DNA of 64,000 bases from Heterocephalus glaber (taxonomy: Eukaryota > Chordata > Mammalia > Rodentia > Bathyergidae). The stretch covers positions 8,481,467 to 8,545,466 of the forward strand of contig NW_004624800.1 in the NCBI RefSeq assembly GCF_000247695.1, written 5' to 3'. The notes below the pieces were generated by a model, which searched no databases, was not told the origin of the DNA, and worked only from the letters and a program-made list of their open reading frames with translations. The translations under genes and the position numbers were made by a program. This document shows positions 10,613-21,384 of the stretch, piece by piece (the first letter of the stretch is position 1; every line of letters starts with the position of its first letter).

Positions 10613-13345
10613 TAGTGATGTGGTAAGAACATCATGTTTTCTCAGTTGTTCAGCAACCTTGTTATGCCCAGTTTACTGGAGAGACTCAGAGTGTGTTGAC
10701 TGTGTGTCTGGAGCCACTTTGTGTGAAAATCATTCCTACCTTCGTTAAAGCCCATGTCTGTCCCGAGTCAAACTTAACTGCATTCACATCCCTTTGTCCC
10801 TTATTTTCTAAATTGTCTGACAGACAAATAGTACGAGACAACAAAACAAAACAAAACAAAACACATTTTATTAAGAGCATCCGTAAACATTCATTAAACA
10901 CAATTAAAATGGACAAATTTATTAAAATGATTTCAGAAATTAATAACTCAGTGTTCACTAATGACTTTTATATGACATTTTATAGTGAGTTTTTTCCATT
11001 TGGCATTAATGATATTAAAATTATGTATTAATTTGTGAGGCATTTCATGTAGATCAGTCAACTAAAAAGAGCATGAGCATATGTCCCTTAACATTGTGTA
11101 GGGCTGAGGAACCTCCAGGGACTGATTATAGAAGAGGGTATGTTATTGAGGCCTCTTTCTATTCTGTTGCTTGTTTCTAGAACATGAGACCTTTCGCTAC
11201 TGATTAACCTTTTTTCCACCAAAGACTGGCAGGGGAGTTGAACGATGTGGATTTGAAATCAATCCAGTTGGTTGGAGGAGTTGGTAGCTGCGGTAGACTG
11301 AGGAGAGTCATTGGAGGAGTCAGCCATTCAGAACAAAACATAATGTTGAACCAGAGAAGAAACACTGATTATTTGGATTATTAGATCACATGTAAATTTC
11401 TTTTATATATGCTGTGTCTTCTTCCTTGATCTAAATAATGATGCCTTTATTTAAATCTGGAGAGTGAACCTATTTGTTTATTGGTGGGTAGTGTAGTAAA
11501 AGTTTTCATAGTTGCTGATAAAATGTATTACAGCAGTGATTATAAAATACAGAATAATAAAGCACTCATAGAACAAGCTAATAGATTATGAAATACTAGA
11601 CACAATTTTAGAAAAGTGGGACTCATGCTACAACTAAATATATGTATATATTTTAATTAGGAAAAAACCTATTAGAAATACAGAAGATAAAGGGTTTGTT
11701 ATGTTACACCTATGAAGTCTGAATTCTGCTGTGAAACATATTTGATTAGAAATACAAAATAGTTAACATTACAATGGGCAAAAAATTATATATATCATTA
11801 GTCAGTTTTTATGGTTTTTTAAAATGTTAGTATGAGCAAACTGTGTTTATTTGCCTCTTATTAAGTTGTCCTTTGTCATTCTAACTTGTGGGGCCCCAGT
11901 CAATGAATCTAAGATGAATAGGAAAAAATAGATTTTTTCTTTATAGTTTTATTATAATTCATTCAGAGTGTGAAAAACTTTGCCTTTAAACACTCTACAG
12001 AGCCACTGTGCTTGCTCTTGCATGGTGGTCCACACTCATGCTGCTAAAAAGTAGGGTGAACTACTTTGCTTACTTTTGCTTTGGCCAAACTTGCTCTGCA
12101 GAGCCTGTTTCTTCTCCTACCCTAAAAAACACTCTGTTACTGTTAAAAACCAAACCAAACCAAACCAAACAACACTCCACAGATACAAACACTAAATTAA
12201 AAAATGAGTAAATTAAAAACAGAATAATCATAGTAGCCTTCCTCTTCTCCAATTACTTTCAAATAAAGTCTATAAAACTTATAGCTCATTTTCCCGCTAT
12301 ATATTAGAAATAATAGAAGATTTAGACTCAATTGGTCCTCATTATTTTCTGTTCTTTAGTTGAGTAGGTCATTTGCTTTATACTATAACCAGGATTAACA
12401 AGTCAAATTCTTTTCTTATTGTTAACATGAATAAATGTTTAGAATACTTTCTGGTAGATCCAGAGTAGGAGTAGATTATAGAAGGTTAAGAGTTGAATAA
12501 TTATGTCTATATAAAAGGTGGAATACCCAAATTAGATGTTACCTTAGTGAGTAATACTAGGTTGGTCATGCTCCCCATTAAATATTCAATAGAACCTGAA
12601 ATATTAATTAATTTTAATAAGAAGCAGGGAATTGAAACTGTAATTATTTTCTTTCATTAGAAGTTCAGCTTCTTTCAATTATTGATGGGGAGAGAAATGC
12701 TTTTATTTTTTATTTCATTTTAGCATATTTTATTATGACTAAGGTCTTTGAAAATAAAAAGTATTTTATGAAATGTACTCAGTGAACAGTGAGCATGATT
12801 TTTCTCCTTTACTGACATGACTGAAAATAGTTCATCAGGTACTTAAACTAAAAAGTGGAAGTTAAATGTGTTCTAATATTTTTAGATGTCTAATATTTAT
12901 GAAATTCAAATTTATGTTATTACTTATTGAATTTCATTAGCTTCATCACATTAATTATAGATAACTTAGTCATTCTTTACATTCTATGGGAAATTCCAGA
13001 AAACAAATATCTTTCTTATTTTTGTAAAATGTCTATGTTCTGTGATAAATTGTTGCATTGCTTTTATAGAGAAAAGTGTTACAAGTGTAACAGTGGCTGC
13101 CCCTTTTTGAGCTGTCCTTTACTTCCCTTCCTAAAAATCCATACCTAACTGGGTAAGATTTTAACTGCTAAATACTATTTTAGATTTATAGAACCCAGAG
13201 CATTGTATGACCTTCACATAACATCAGAATGTAATTTCACTTTTTATTCTTTAGTTCTGTGAGTTAATTAATACAAAGCATGTACATTTCTGTAATTCTT
13301 AATTTGCAAAAAAGTACTGTTTGTCTAAAGAATTACAGGAACTAG
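10613..13345. other. AT-rich unique sequence with small simple repeats
   Basis: Holds two short tandem tracts, AAAAC units at 10840-10863 and AAACC units at 12145-12170. No gene or dispersed repeat recognised. Confidence 0.5.
12145..12170. repeat. (AAACC)n short tandem repeat
   Basis: About five AAACC units are visible directly. Confidence 0.85.
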
Positions 13346-13349
13346 ACTC

Positions 13350-13540
13350 AGGAGGCCAACGGGGGTTGGAATGTTCTGTCCAGAGGAAAAGAACAGACAT
13401 CCCAGAAGAGAAAGACTCCACCTAGCGCAAAGCCTCCCTACCCATTACTCTCAGCAGTGCCTCATTCCCTATAAAAGCCTTTCGCGCACCTAAATTCCCT
13501 TAGCTTTTTCCTTCTGGGAAGGTTTGGTTCATTACAGGAC
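13350..13540 (+). mobile_element. LTR-like fragment, U3/R part
   Basis: A GC-richer block carries a TATA-type box (TATAAAAG, 13470-13477) after a CT-rich stretch, like a retroviral LTR promoter. It is separated from a matching U5-like end (14041-14172) by about 500 bases. Together they look like one solo LTR split by a later insertion. Family not recognised. Confidence 0.45.
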
Positions 13541-14040
13541 ATGTCCAGGTTGGTTCTCCAAAGCAGAGACAGGAAACTAGAAATGGAACAGTACATAAGT
13601 TCACTGACTTCTTTCACAGGAAAATAATTTTCAAGATGCATCCATGAGAGTCATAAAGAAGTTTATTAGGGTGAATTTTGAAAGTACAGACTCAAAGTGA
13701 AAAAGTAGGTCTCTCAATAGAGACAAGAGGCTCTGTAATATTATTGTGGAAATTTGGGGCATGGAAAGTTATGGAAAAAAGGAATTCAATTTATATATTG
13801 AAATGAATGGCTCTTTCTACAGGTAAAGACTTCTTTTACCAAAGGGACTGGTCTATGCGTGAGTGAAAAGACCCTTCTTCACAAGTGAAGAGCAGGGGCC
13901 CTGCCTTAAGGTGTCTTTAAGAACATTAGGAATTTTTTAGAATGAGTTTCCTCAAAGGGAAAAAGGCCTGAGTAAATTTTGTGTTCTGACGCTAAATGTT
14001 TCCTTAAAAGTACAATTTTAATTAACTTTATTTTTTTATG
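13541..14040 (-). mobile_element. Possible second LTR-like insertion, antisense
   Basis: On the minus strand this contains AATAAACTTCTTTATGACTC near one end and CAACCTGGACATGTCC at the other, a polyadenylation-signal-plus-terminal layout like an LTR end. It interrupts the plus-strand LTR halves. Identification is by layout only. Confidence 0.3.
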
Positions 14041-14172
14041 ATACCTCAAGACAGTCACTCCTCTCCCAGCTTCTCAGGATACTGTCCTATAATAAACCTG
14101 ATTTCCTTCCCATCAACACTCACCTCCTGTGTATTGGCTTCTGAGTGGTGGACAGATTTGGGTTCAGTAACA
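14041..14172 (+). mobile_element. LTR-like fragment, R/U5 end
   Basis: AATAAA at 14091-14096 is followed by ACTCACCTCCTGTGTATTGG and ends GGGTTCAGTAACA at 14172, with the CA terminus expected of an LTR. It pairs with the TATA-bearing fragment at 13350-13540. Confidence 0.5.
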
Positions 14173-15700
14173 CAAGGAAAAATAATAAAATGACAGAAAT
14201 ATCATGTTTTGACGACAAACAGCATATTCTTAGCTATTATTTTAGCATTAAACTCAGTCACCATTATTCAACTAAAATTTCATTTGAAGTGCAATATTTT
14301 ACTTCTTCCTGAAATGGAAGATGATTAGATGTGTAGGGATATTTTACACTCAGATATTTTCCACCTTACAAAAAACCTTAATACTCAAAATGCAGGAAAG
14401 ACTTTGTTTAGTGAAAATATATAGAATTATTCTTTGTGAGGGAGGAAGGATCTCTTAAAATCATGGTCGTCATTTATTTAATTTGTATATTTATATTGCA
14501 CAGCAGCAGAATATACCACCTCAAGTTATGTCTCTGGCATATGAATTATTTTGCACTAAAAGCCACTGGAACCAACAAGCAGCAGTGAAAGGCAACACAC
14601 TAAATACAGCACAAGTTTTCATTTGTAAAGTAAATTTACATAGAGATTTCCATAATATCTAGGAGTCCAGAATATGCCATCCCAAAATATACTTCTTTGG
14701 CATAAGAACTGTTGTAGGCTAATTATGTTGGAGAAATTGAAGAGAAATGAAACACTGAGGATAGAGAAGTTATTCTTTTGTGTAGGAAATCTATATCTAC
14801 AAAGGAAATCTTCATTCATTAGATTTTTGTCCTCTCTGAGCCAAGAAGAGATGGGCGCATCAAAATCATAGAGACTTATCAGTGAAGAAGGCATTGAATT
14901 AAACCTGCAGAACGAATCTGACTCAAGTACTGTACTATGCTTTTCCTAGTCACTTTATCATTACTGCTCCACCCTTACATCCTTTTCCCTTTGTTTCAGT
15001 TGAACATAGTATTTGAAATTAGAACTTTTAGCCCTCTGAGACATTCATTTCTCTTTGCATCATCTATGTATATGTGAGATATACATGTTAACAACCTTTG
15101 CTTTTCTCCTTTCAATTTGTCTTTTGCTACAGGTGTCTGGCCCACTAAGAGCTTAGAACAGTAGAGAAAAAATTAGATATCCACCTCTATGATACTCCCA
15201 TGTTATGTATTAAAGATATGGTAATTGTATATGGACTATAAAAAATAGCAGAGGTTATGGACAGGAAAATTATCTGTATGATTGAGATGAGATAAATTAA
15301 TGAGTTGTCTATTTTTACTTTTCTTTTTAAAGTTATGAAATAGTCTATCACATAGGCAAGTAAGAATAATACAAAAAGAACCATGAAACACCTCTCAGAT
15401 TTAACATGTATGTGTTCCTTACTGCGTATTTTTAGATTATTTAGAAAACAAAACATTTAATAACTTTGAAGCTCTTCCTAATATTTTGATCTTGCCTCTG
15501 AGAGATCAGCACTATTCTTTGATGTGCCTTCCTCATCTGTCTTTAGAAATTTTGTTACAAACTGATGTATTCTTTCAATACACATATAATCTTATTTTGT
15601 TTTAAAACTTTATATAGTTATTCCAATGTATGCGGCACTGTCGCCTTTATTTTTCACCCATTCAAGTATGAGCCATGCTGTTATCTAACCTGTTTGACAA
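14173..15700. other. AT-rich unique sequence
   Basis: No repeat or gene recognised. Confidence 0.5.
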
Positions 15701-15703
15701 AAG

Positions 15704-15800
15704 CATGAATAGCTAGACAACCTCAGGAAAGTTTCTGTATACTTTAATTTCCTCATCTCTAATAAAAAGTGTGGGTTTTAATGACTAGATCAGGATGGCT
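15704..15800 (+). mobile_element. MIR fragment (diverged)
   Basis: The order ACAACCTCAGGAAAGTTTC, then TTTAATTTCCTCATCTCTAA, fits the conserved core of MIR (the CTCAGTTTCCTCATCTGTAA motif). Strongly diverged. Confidence 0.5.
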
Positions 15801-16202
15801 AGAAAGGAGTCTACTAGTCTAAGTATCTTTTTCTTAGTTGAATTACTATATTATCCCAGTTGAAATCCTGGATTTGTGGGAAAGAACTCTTTCAATTAGG
15901 TTGTACAATGACAAATCACTTATTAGATTGTATCAAACTAAAATAGTTGGAGAAAATTTTCTCTTTCCAACCTACTAATAAATATATGATATTGCAAAAG
16001 TTTATGTTTTTAACCAGTCCAGTCAAAATGGAATAATATTTCATTGACATGTAATTTTCACTTCTAAAACTTCTTGTGTTTATTGGACATATGAATTTTA
16101 TTTTCTGTTAAAATCTTTTGCTTATTTTTCCAAAAAATCATTTTCCAATTTTCTTATAAGTTTTCATATATTCTGAAAATTAATGATTTTTGTTTTGTTA
16201 AG
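15801..16202. other. AT-rich unique sequence
   Basis: Nothing recognised. Confidence 0.5.
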
Positions 16203-16278
16203 TTTTTGGTGTTGAGGATTGAACACAAGGCCTCAAACATGCGAGGCAACTGCTCTACCACTGAGATACATTCAGACA
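16203..16278 (-). mobile_element. ID-like tRNA-derived SINE (old)
   Basis: The antisense B box (GAGGATTGAACACAAGGC) and antisense A box (CTCTACCACTGAGATACATT) are in the right order and spacing. A second partial antisense SINE start, GGTACTGGGGATTGAACC, lies at 16300-16320 and is broken off. Confidence 0.75.
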
Positions 16279-16330
16279 TCTTATCATTATTTTATTTTTT
16301 GGTACTGGGGATTGAACCATCTTCTCATTG

Positions 16331-17170
16331 TTTTAGATGAAATTTTAACTCTGATTACCTTTGTCTCTTCTCCTCTACCTTTTTTTGGTTAAATAATATT
16401 ACACATTTGTTTTGATATAATTTTGCAAAAATTTCTTTGAGCCTAGCATGGTACTGTACCATAAGTATGCTTCTTATCTTATTTTTATTTTTTCTCCAAA
16501 GTATGGAAAATATTTTCCAGTTGTTCTTTCGCCTTTCTTTTCCACTCCTCTCTCTCTTTTTTTCCTATTAGAATTAACCATTTTTCTCATTACATTGCAC
16601 AACCACTCATCATAGTTACCTACAAATCAAATCACATCATGCAATCTTCCTGCAATCCACCTCAAAAATGGGAACTCTTTCCTGGTGAGTCCAGCCTAGT
16701 CCATCTGAAGTGATGGCTCTCTAGTCATACTGCAAGGTTGTCACCTCGGACTTTCATTTGCAGTCATCCTTTAGTTTGAATTTAATTTGCTTTTTATTTA
16801 CATTGTGCTTCCCTTTTTTCTGCCTCTCATGTGTTCTTTAGTTTCTATTTGTTTGTTGGAAGGAAAACATCTTTCAGCTTTGCCACAGTAAAAGGGTGAG
16901 ATAAAGACAAAAGACCCTGTGACAGAAGACTCCACGTGCTATGCTGTCGCTGGAGGCACAGTACTTCAACCTGGTGAAATGCTCTCTCTTACTTAGAGAC
17001 AGTGGTCATGTAGATCCTTCCTTTGGTTAACATGTTAGGCATTCTTCTCTGTTAAGGAGGCATCATGCCGAATTTCATGTACAGGACAATGATGGGGGTG
17101 TGTGTGTATAAAGCCCATGTTTATTTTTAGAAGCATTTCTATTGATAAATTATTAATTTTAATTTTAGGA
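16331..17170. other. AT-rich sequence, no gene seen
   Basis: Contains a pyrimidine-rich stretch (16490-16570) and no recognisable repeat or exon. Confidence 0.45.
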
Positions 17171-17171
17171 G

Positions 17172-17893
17172 TTATAGTATAGTAGACAATGTGTACTTAA
17201 CAGGGAAATAAAATATTAAAATTTTAATATGTAATGAGTATGTAGAATAAGCATCAACATTTTCAACATTAACTGTTTATCTGCTTACAAGATCTAAAAA
17301 ATAACAGCAGAAATAAATTCCTACGTGAAGTACAATGAAAAGACAAAACTCTGCTACAGAAGTAATCTTTTCTTCAATTATCATACCTAAGGCAGTCTTC
17401 ACAAATGAGAATAGCATGTTCCATGCACAGGTATCATTTACACTAACAGCACGTGCACTTAGCTTCCCTTTCCTGTGAAGCAGGCATTACTTGTCAACTC
17501 TCTTGTCTTCCTGTTTGGTCAGGTGCTTCTTATTATATCATACAATGTGCACTTAGCAGGAAAATGAAATGTCTATAAAATAAAATATCAAATATATACT
17601 GAGTGTTTAGAATAAACATCATTTTCTACATCAACTGTTTGCTTACTACATCTAGAAAAATAACAGCAGAAATAAATTTCTATGTGAACTATAATGAGAA
17701 TACAAATAAACTCTACCAGAAAAATAATCTTTACTTCAATTATCACACCTAAGAGAGTTTTCACACATGACAACAGCATGTCCCATACCCAAGTATCGCT
17801 TACACTGACAGCACTGTGTTTGTTTTCCTGTCTCTGGTAGGACACACTTGACATCTTGCTGGTCTTCCTGTTTTCTTGGAGGTCCTTGTGATG
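17172..17893. repeat. Diverged tandem duplication, about 360 bp per unit
   Basis: Unit 1 (17172-17530) and unit 2 (17533-17893) share, in the same order, AATGTGYACTTA, AGAATAARCATCA, AATAACAGCAGAAATAAATT, CTTCAATTATCAYACCTAA, CAGCATGTYCCAT and GTCTTCCTGTTT. Unit 2 includes the coding end of the transposase. Unit 1 is the same region without open frame. The duplication is old, judging by many substitutions and small indels. Confidence 0.9.
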
Positions 17894-18235
17894 CTTCTCC
17901 TGTCTGTCCCCTGGTCTGCTCCAGAATTCTTTTGCAGAGTTCTTTGGTCAGATGCATACTGTTCTTCCTCTGTTGTAGTTGATCATTTATCAATTCCAGT
18001 CCCAATCCCCTATGAAAATTTCTCCATGATATTATGTGCCTGTTATTTTCTTTGTAAACTATGAAACTATTTATGCCCAACATGTTTAGGATATAATAAA
18101 ACACAACCATTGGCCAGCTCTTTGTGTTTCAAATGACATCATAGTTGCTGCATAACTTGTCCACATCTACTCCGTCTTTTGTTTGTTGTAAAAGTGATCA
18201 TTTCTGGCTTCCTGTTGAGGATTCACTATGGGTCT
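17600..18235 (-). pseudogene. piggyBac-like transposase, C-terminal part with cysteine-rich domain
   Basis: The minus strand gives QQTKDGVDVDKLCSNYDVI, a stop, NTKSWP, then an unbroken stretch of 124 codons starting MVVFYYILNMLGINSF at 18110. TKxGVD carries the third catalytic Asp (codon 18165-18167), which is retained. The WPMVVFY helix is family-typical. The final 60 codons are rich in Gln, Lys and Cys (CVLPETGKQTQCCQCK, GHAVVMCEN), matching the cysteine-rich DNA-end-binding domain, though one Cys of the first pair is Pro. Three stops or frameshifts rule out function. Confidence 0.9.
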
Positions 18236-18396
18236 TTGTTTTTGTTTGGCTTTTTGAGACAGGGTCTCCCTCGCTAGGTAGTCCAGGCTAGCCTTGAGCT
18301 TACTATGTAGCACCTGCTGACCTTGAACTCACAGAAACCTTTTCTCAGCATCTAGCCCCTCAAATGCTAGGATTACAGAAATGCACCACAGCTTCA
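18236..18396 (-). mobile_element. B1 SINE, antisense
   Basis: The plus strand carries GGCTTTTTGAGACAGGGTCT, GTAGTCCAGGCTAGCCTTGA, TGACCTTGAACTCACAGAAA and AATGCTAGGATTACAGAAAT, the reverse complement of B1. It sits inside the piggyBac relic. Confidence 0.93.
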
Positions 18397-18661
18397 CTGG
18401 CTTCACTATCAATCGTATCACTATGGCGTATTGTTGACAGTATCGATGTAACTGGTTTTTCTTCGCTATAATGTAGTCCAGGCTAGCCTGCAACTCACTG
18501 TGTGCAGCACAGGCTGACCTTGAACTCACAGGATCATCTTGCCTCAGCCTCCCAGTGCTGGGATTATAGGTGTGTACCACCATGCTTAGCTTCTCTACCA
18601 ATCTTATTATCATCATTGTGTAATGTTGACAATATCAATACAACTTTGTTTTTCTTCACTA
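18277..18661. repeat. Tandem duplication, about 190 bp, of B1 plus transposase sequence
   Basis: Unit 1 (18277-18473) and unit 2 (18474-18661) both run from GTAGTCCAGGCTAGCC through the B1 end into transposase sequence with ATTGTTGACAGTATCGATGT (unit 1) or ATGTTGACAATATCAATACA (unit 2), ending GTTTTTCTTCRCTATA. The join falls at that CTATA. Sense and order are the same in both. Confidence 0.8.
18472..18590 (-). mobile_element. B1 SINE, antisense, truncated at its 3' end
   Basis: Begins directly at GTAGTCCAGGCTAGCC and lacks the GAGACAGGGTCT part. Ends at TGTGTACCACCATGCT. Followed by transposase sequence that is itself repeated 190 bases earlier, so this copy probably arose by tandem duplication of the first, not by its own insertion. 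Confidence 0.9.
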
Positions 18662-18905
18662 TATAGGAAGCTGATGTTATGTCTTTCTGGAATCCAAAGA
18701 TTGTATTATACATTTCCCTATTGTGAACTTGCAACATTTTTTTTTCAGTAATCTCCACTTTGTTCTTGCAAATAGTACCTGTGCTAGTCAACTGGTGTCT
18801 TTTTTTAGCAAATGTAACATCAATGGGTAACTGGTGAGCTAACTGTGGAATGTTATATTGGGGTTACCTTTTGAAATAGGTGCAACAAGTCTGTTCACAG
18901 CATTG
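18564..18905 (-). pseudogene. piggyBac-like transposase, central catalytic segment
   Basis: The minus strand gives YKPYNAVNRLVAPISKGNPN, then NITFHS-stop-LTS, then after a frameshift PIDVTFAKKRHQLTSTGTIC, KNKVEITEKKM, TIFGFQKD and YIVKKNKVVLILSTLHND. The NITFHS position corresponds to the family's second catalytic Asp followed by Asn-Trp (ITxDNWFTS). Here Asp is His (18845-18847) and Trp is a stop (18839-18841). Downstream the frame ends at a B1 insertion. TGTIxKNK and the VPKKNK/LLSS-type strand are well kept. Confidence 0.88.
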
Positions 18906-19045
18906 TATGGTTTATACCTGCATGAATACAGAGCTGGTGGCTGAGTTCCACGGTAAATTTCTAAACTCAAGGTTTAAAATGTCTTCCAATTTACCAGGAC
19001 ATATATATTTTTTCTTAATACTTTTTGTCCGAATGACCTTCTTTT

Positions 19046-19160
19046 CATTAAGTTTATTGGCACATTTTAGGTATACAATACAGTTACATTCATTATTGGG
19101 ATCTTGTACCTTTACAGGAGGTATCTTGGTTCTTATTTTTTCCCCATTCCCCTGTCCTCT
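19046..19160 (-). mobile_element. L1 3'-UTR fragment inside the piggyBac relic
   Basis: The plus strand shows TTTATTGGCACATTTTAGGT, ATACAATACAGTTACATTCA and a CCCCATTCCCCTGTCC tract. This is the reverse complement of the 3' end shared by the young L1 copies in this window. It lies between two stretches of transposase coding sequence, so it inserted after the transposon. Confidence 0.75.
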
Positions 19161-19285
19161 TACACCATATTTGGAAGGTTTATTTGGCATATATTGTTGA
19201 AACATTCAACCATGAAATGAGGCAAGTTGTTCGCCAATTGTCATGTATTCAGACTGTGTGTAAATTGATTGACAGTTTGAAACAA
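19160..19285 (-). pseudogene. piggyBac-like transposase, DEQL region with lost catalytic Asp
   Basis: The minus strand reads SEYMTIGEQLASFHG at 19254-19210, then QQYMPNKPSKYGV in a shifted frame. In the piggyBac family the corresponding motif is D-E-Q-L, whose Asp is the first of the three catalytic aspartates. Here that codon (19233-19235, minus strand) is GGC, Gly. Downstream the reading runs straight into an antisense L1 3' UTR (19046-19160). Confidence 0.85.
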
Positions 19286-19321
19286 AGCTTTAAAAAAAAT
19301 GAGTGAATAGTAGCCAGATTG

Positions 19322-19990
19322 TCAGATTTTTTTCTTTTTTCTTTCTTGGCAAGTCTTTTTGTCATCGAAATGTAGGCGATTTTGAAAGAAGCCAAATCTC
19401 TTGAGTGTTATTATTGTTCTAAAAATCTCAATGCCACATCTGTCACTTCTCCATAAATCCTTTAGATTCTGATGATTAGAATGATTATGTCCTGCTATGA
19501 AAGCTTTTAGTTCAGATAGTGAGATGTCATGATAAATATATTTTTGAGTATTACTATTGATGCATATAGAATGTTTTGCTTGTATTTCATTATTAGTGTA
19601 TTTCAAAACCTTTTTGTAGCATACCACCTATTAAAAATAATTTCCAACATTGACTCCTAGTTTTGACATTCCATCCAATAGGTTTCAACCCTGGCAAGAA
19701 CTTAATAACATGTTCTTACCTAGTTCTAACAGATCATTCAGGTATACATGACCATTTTGCAGCATTTTGACTAGTCAAATATTTTATTTACAATATTGTT
19801 TTCTTCCTCATCTGAATCAAAGCCTTCATTTTGTACTTCTCTATCTGTCATATCTTCCTAACTTGTTTGATTTACATGATCCAAGTCACATTGGTAGCTG
19901 AATCACTTAATGACTCACTTTGAACCTCCTCCCAAAGTTGTAAAAGCATATTTTCATGCAACAGTGTACTAAATTGGGCTAATTCTACAA
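19322..19990 (-). pseudogene. piggyBac-like transposase, N-terminal and first core segment
   Basis: Read on the minus strand, an acidic stretch (DSDEEENN, near 19810) is followed by a segment with SELKAFI, then NLKDLWRSDRCGIEIFRT, ITLKRFGFF and LHFDDKKTCQERKKK. These match the LxDLW, GIEIFR and MxLxRF-type positions of piggyBac transposases ahead of the catalytic core. In-frame stops and frameshifts separate the acidic part from the rest. The element would have cut and pasted DNA at TTAA sites when intact; this copy cannot make protein. Confidence 0.85.
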
Positions 19991-20000
19991 GTAAAATAAA

Positions 20001-20317
20001 AAGAAAATGTAATAAAAATTATAATATAAAAAAATGTCACATGGTGCATAACGTGGGTAAACCTCACTCATTTATACTTTGGCAAACACCTTTTCATACC
20101 AAGTGAGTGAACACAAAGACTGCTTCCTGTATTCCCCAGTGCAGCTATTGAGATGCACAACCAACTACCATTAGGCTAAAGTACATATTTCCATTAGAAA
20201 AATATGGTCAGGGTGTATTTTATCCACCATGATACCCCATAAATGTCTGGTTTTTCTGAAACTGCCTTAATTTCTAGCTTAACTTTTGTTTTTGAAGAGA
20301 CTATTCTTGCTATGCTG
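20001..20317. other. AT-rich sequence beside the piggyBac relic
   Basis: May include the 5' noncoding end of the transposon, but no terminal repeat is visible. Confidence 0.4.
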
Positions 20318-20661
20318 TTTAAGCCTCTTTCTCCAAATTTGTATATTGAAACTCTAACCCACAGTGTGACAGCATGAAGAGGTGGGACTTTCATGAAATG
20401 GTAAGGTCAGAAGGGTAGAATCCTTATGATTTGGACCAGTGACCCTAAGAAGGTGCCATAAAGAGCTGGCTAGCCTCTCCCACCAGGTAAGGACACAGCT
20501 GGACGTCACCAGAAAGCAGTTCTTTGCCAGAGAACAAATATTCAGTATCTTGCTATGGGATTTACCAGTCTTGAGAATGGTGAGAAATAAAGTTTTGTTT
20601 TTTGTAAGCTACTTAATTTATAATATTTTGTCATAGCAACCCAGATGGGCATCACAATAAT
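20318..20661 (+). mobile_element. LTR-like (MaLR/MLT-type) relic
   Basis: The layout TGAAACTCTAACCCACAGTG, GGTAAGGTCAGAAGGGTAGA, then GAGAAATAAAGTTTTG, TGTAAGCTACTTAATTT and TTTGTCATAGCAACCCAGAT is typical of old non-autonomous mammalian LTR-like elements with a terminal AATAAA region. Exact family not certain. Confidence 0.55.
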
Positions 20662-21090
20662 TCTTTAGTTTCTTTCTTGGCATGAAAGCAAAGAAGGTAA
20701 ATTTTTGACACTTGCTATGTCTGAGAATAGTTGTGTTTATTCTTATACTAGTTTAGTACTTGGTTGGCATGTTTACCAGAGGTGAGGAAGAGTAGAAGGT
20801 AAACAATGTAGGAGAAAGTTAATTAATAAGCACTACATTATATTTCAATCCCAGAAAGAAGTTCTGGTGTTCTATTGACCAATATAATTGCTACAAATAA
20901 TTATAACATATTGCATATTGTTTTTATGCTAAGGAAGAAGTTTTATTTTTTATCATAAAGAAATGATCATTGAGTGAAGAGAGATATGTTTACCCTGATT
21001 TGCATATAGCAATGAATACATGTATTGAATGCTCACAGAGTACCTCCAAGATATGTACAATTTTTATGAATCAGTTAATAACTTAAAAGA
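20662..21090. other. AT-rich unique sequence
   Basis: Nothing recognised. Confidence 0.5.
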
Positions 21091-21099
21091 AACTGAAAG

Positions 21100-21384
21100 T
21101 ACAAATGAGGACCAAAATGGATGATAGATATGGGGAAGTAGAAAAAAAAATGTTCAAATGGGAAGGGGAACAAGGGAAGGGGGAGGGAGAAGGAAAGGAA
21201 GGAAAAAGAAAAAAAGGTAATAGAAGGAAAAAGTGTAAACAAAGCCTTTGTATTGAAGGAAGGGAAGAAGGGTTAAAAGGAGGGGAGAGGAATGGGATTA
21301 CAAAAGAAGACTCAAGACATATTATGTACAGGTACCGATTCCCTGTGATCTTTACGTACACCAGAAGTATGGCAAGAAAATTAA
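21100..21384 (+). mobile_element. L1 3'-UTR fragment
   Basis: A purine-rich tract (GAACAAGGGAAGGGGGAGGG) and later TATTATGTACAGGTACCGAT match the 3' UTR layout of the L1 family in this window. The last part (TGCCAATGATGAATGTAAC-like) is diverged, and the end reads AAAATTAATTAAAAAC. Confidence 0.75.

Larger units (their letters stand above)
17172..20000 (-). mobile_element. Decayed piggyBac-family DNA transposon
   Basis: Pieces of a piggyBac-type transposase run in the correct order on the minus strand from about 19990 down to 17590. Known order in this family: acidic N-terminus, DEQL catalytic region, CDNW-type catalytic region, GVD catalytic region, RWPM-type helix, and a C-terminal cysteine-rich domain. 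All are found. The locus is broken by stops, frameshifts, an L1 3' UTR (about 19046-19160) and two B1 copies (18236-18590). The 3' part is tandemly duplicated (17172-17530 against 17533-17893). I could not define terminal repeats or a TTAA pair, so the outer limits are approximate. Confidence 0.85.
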
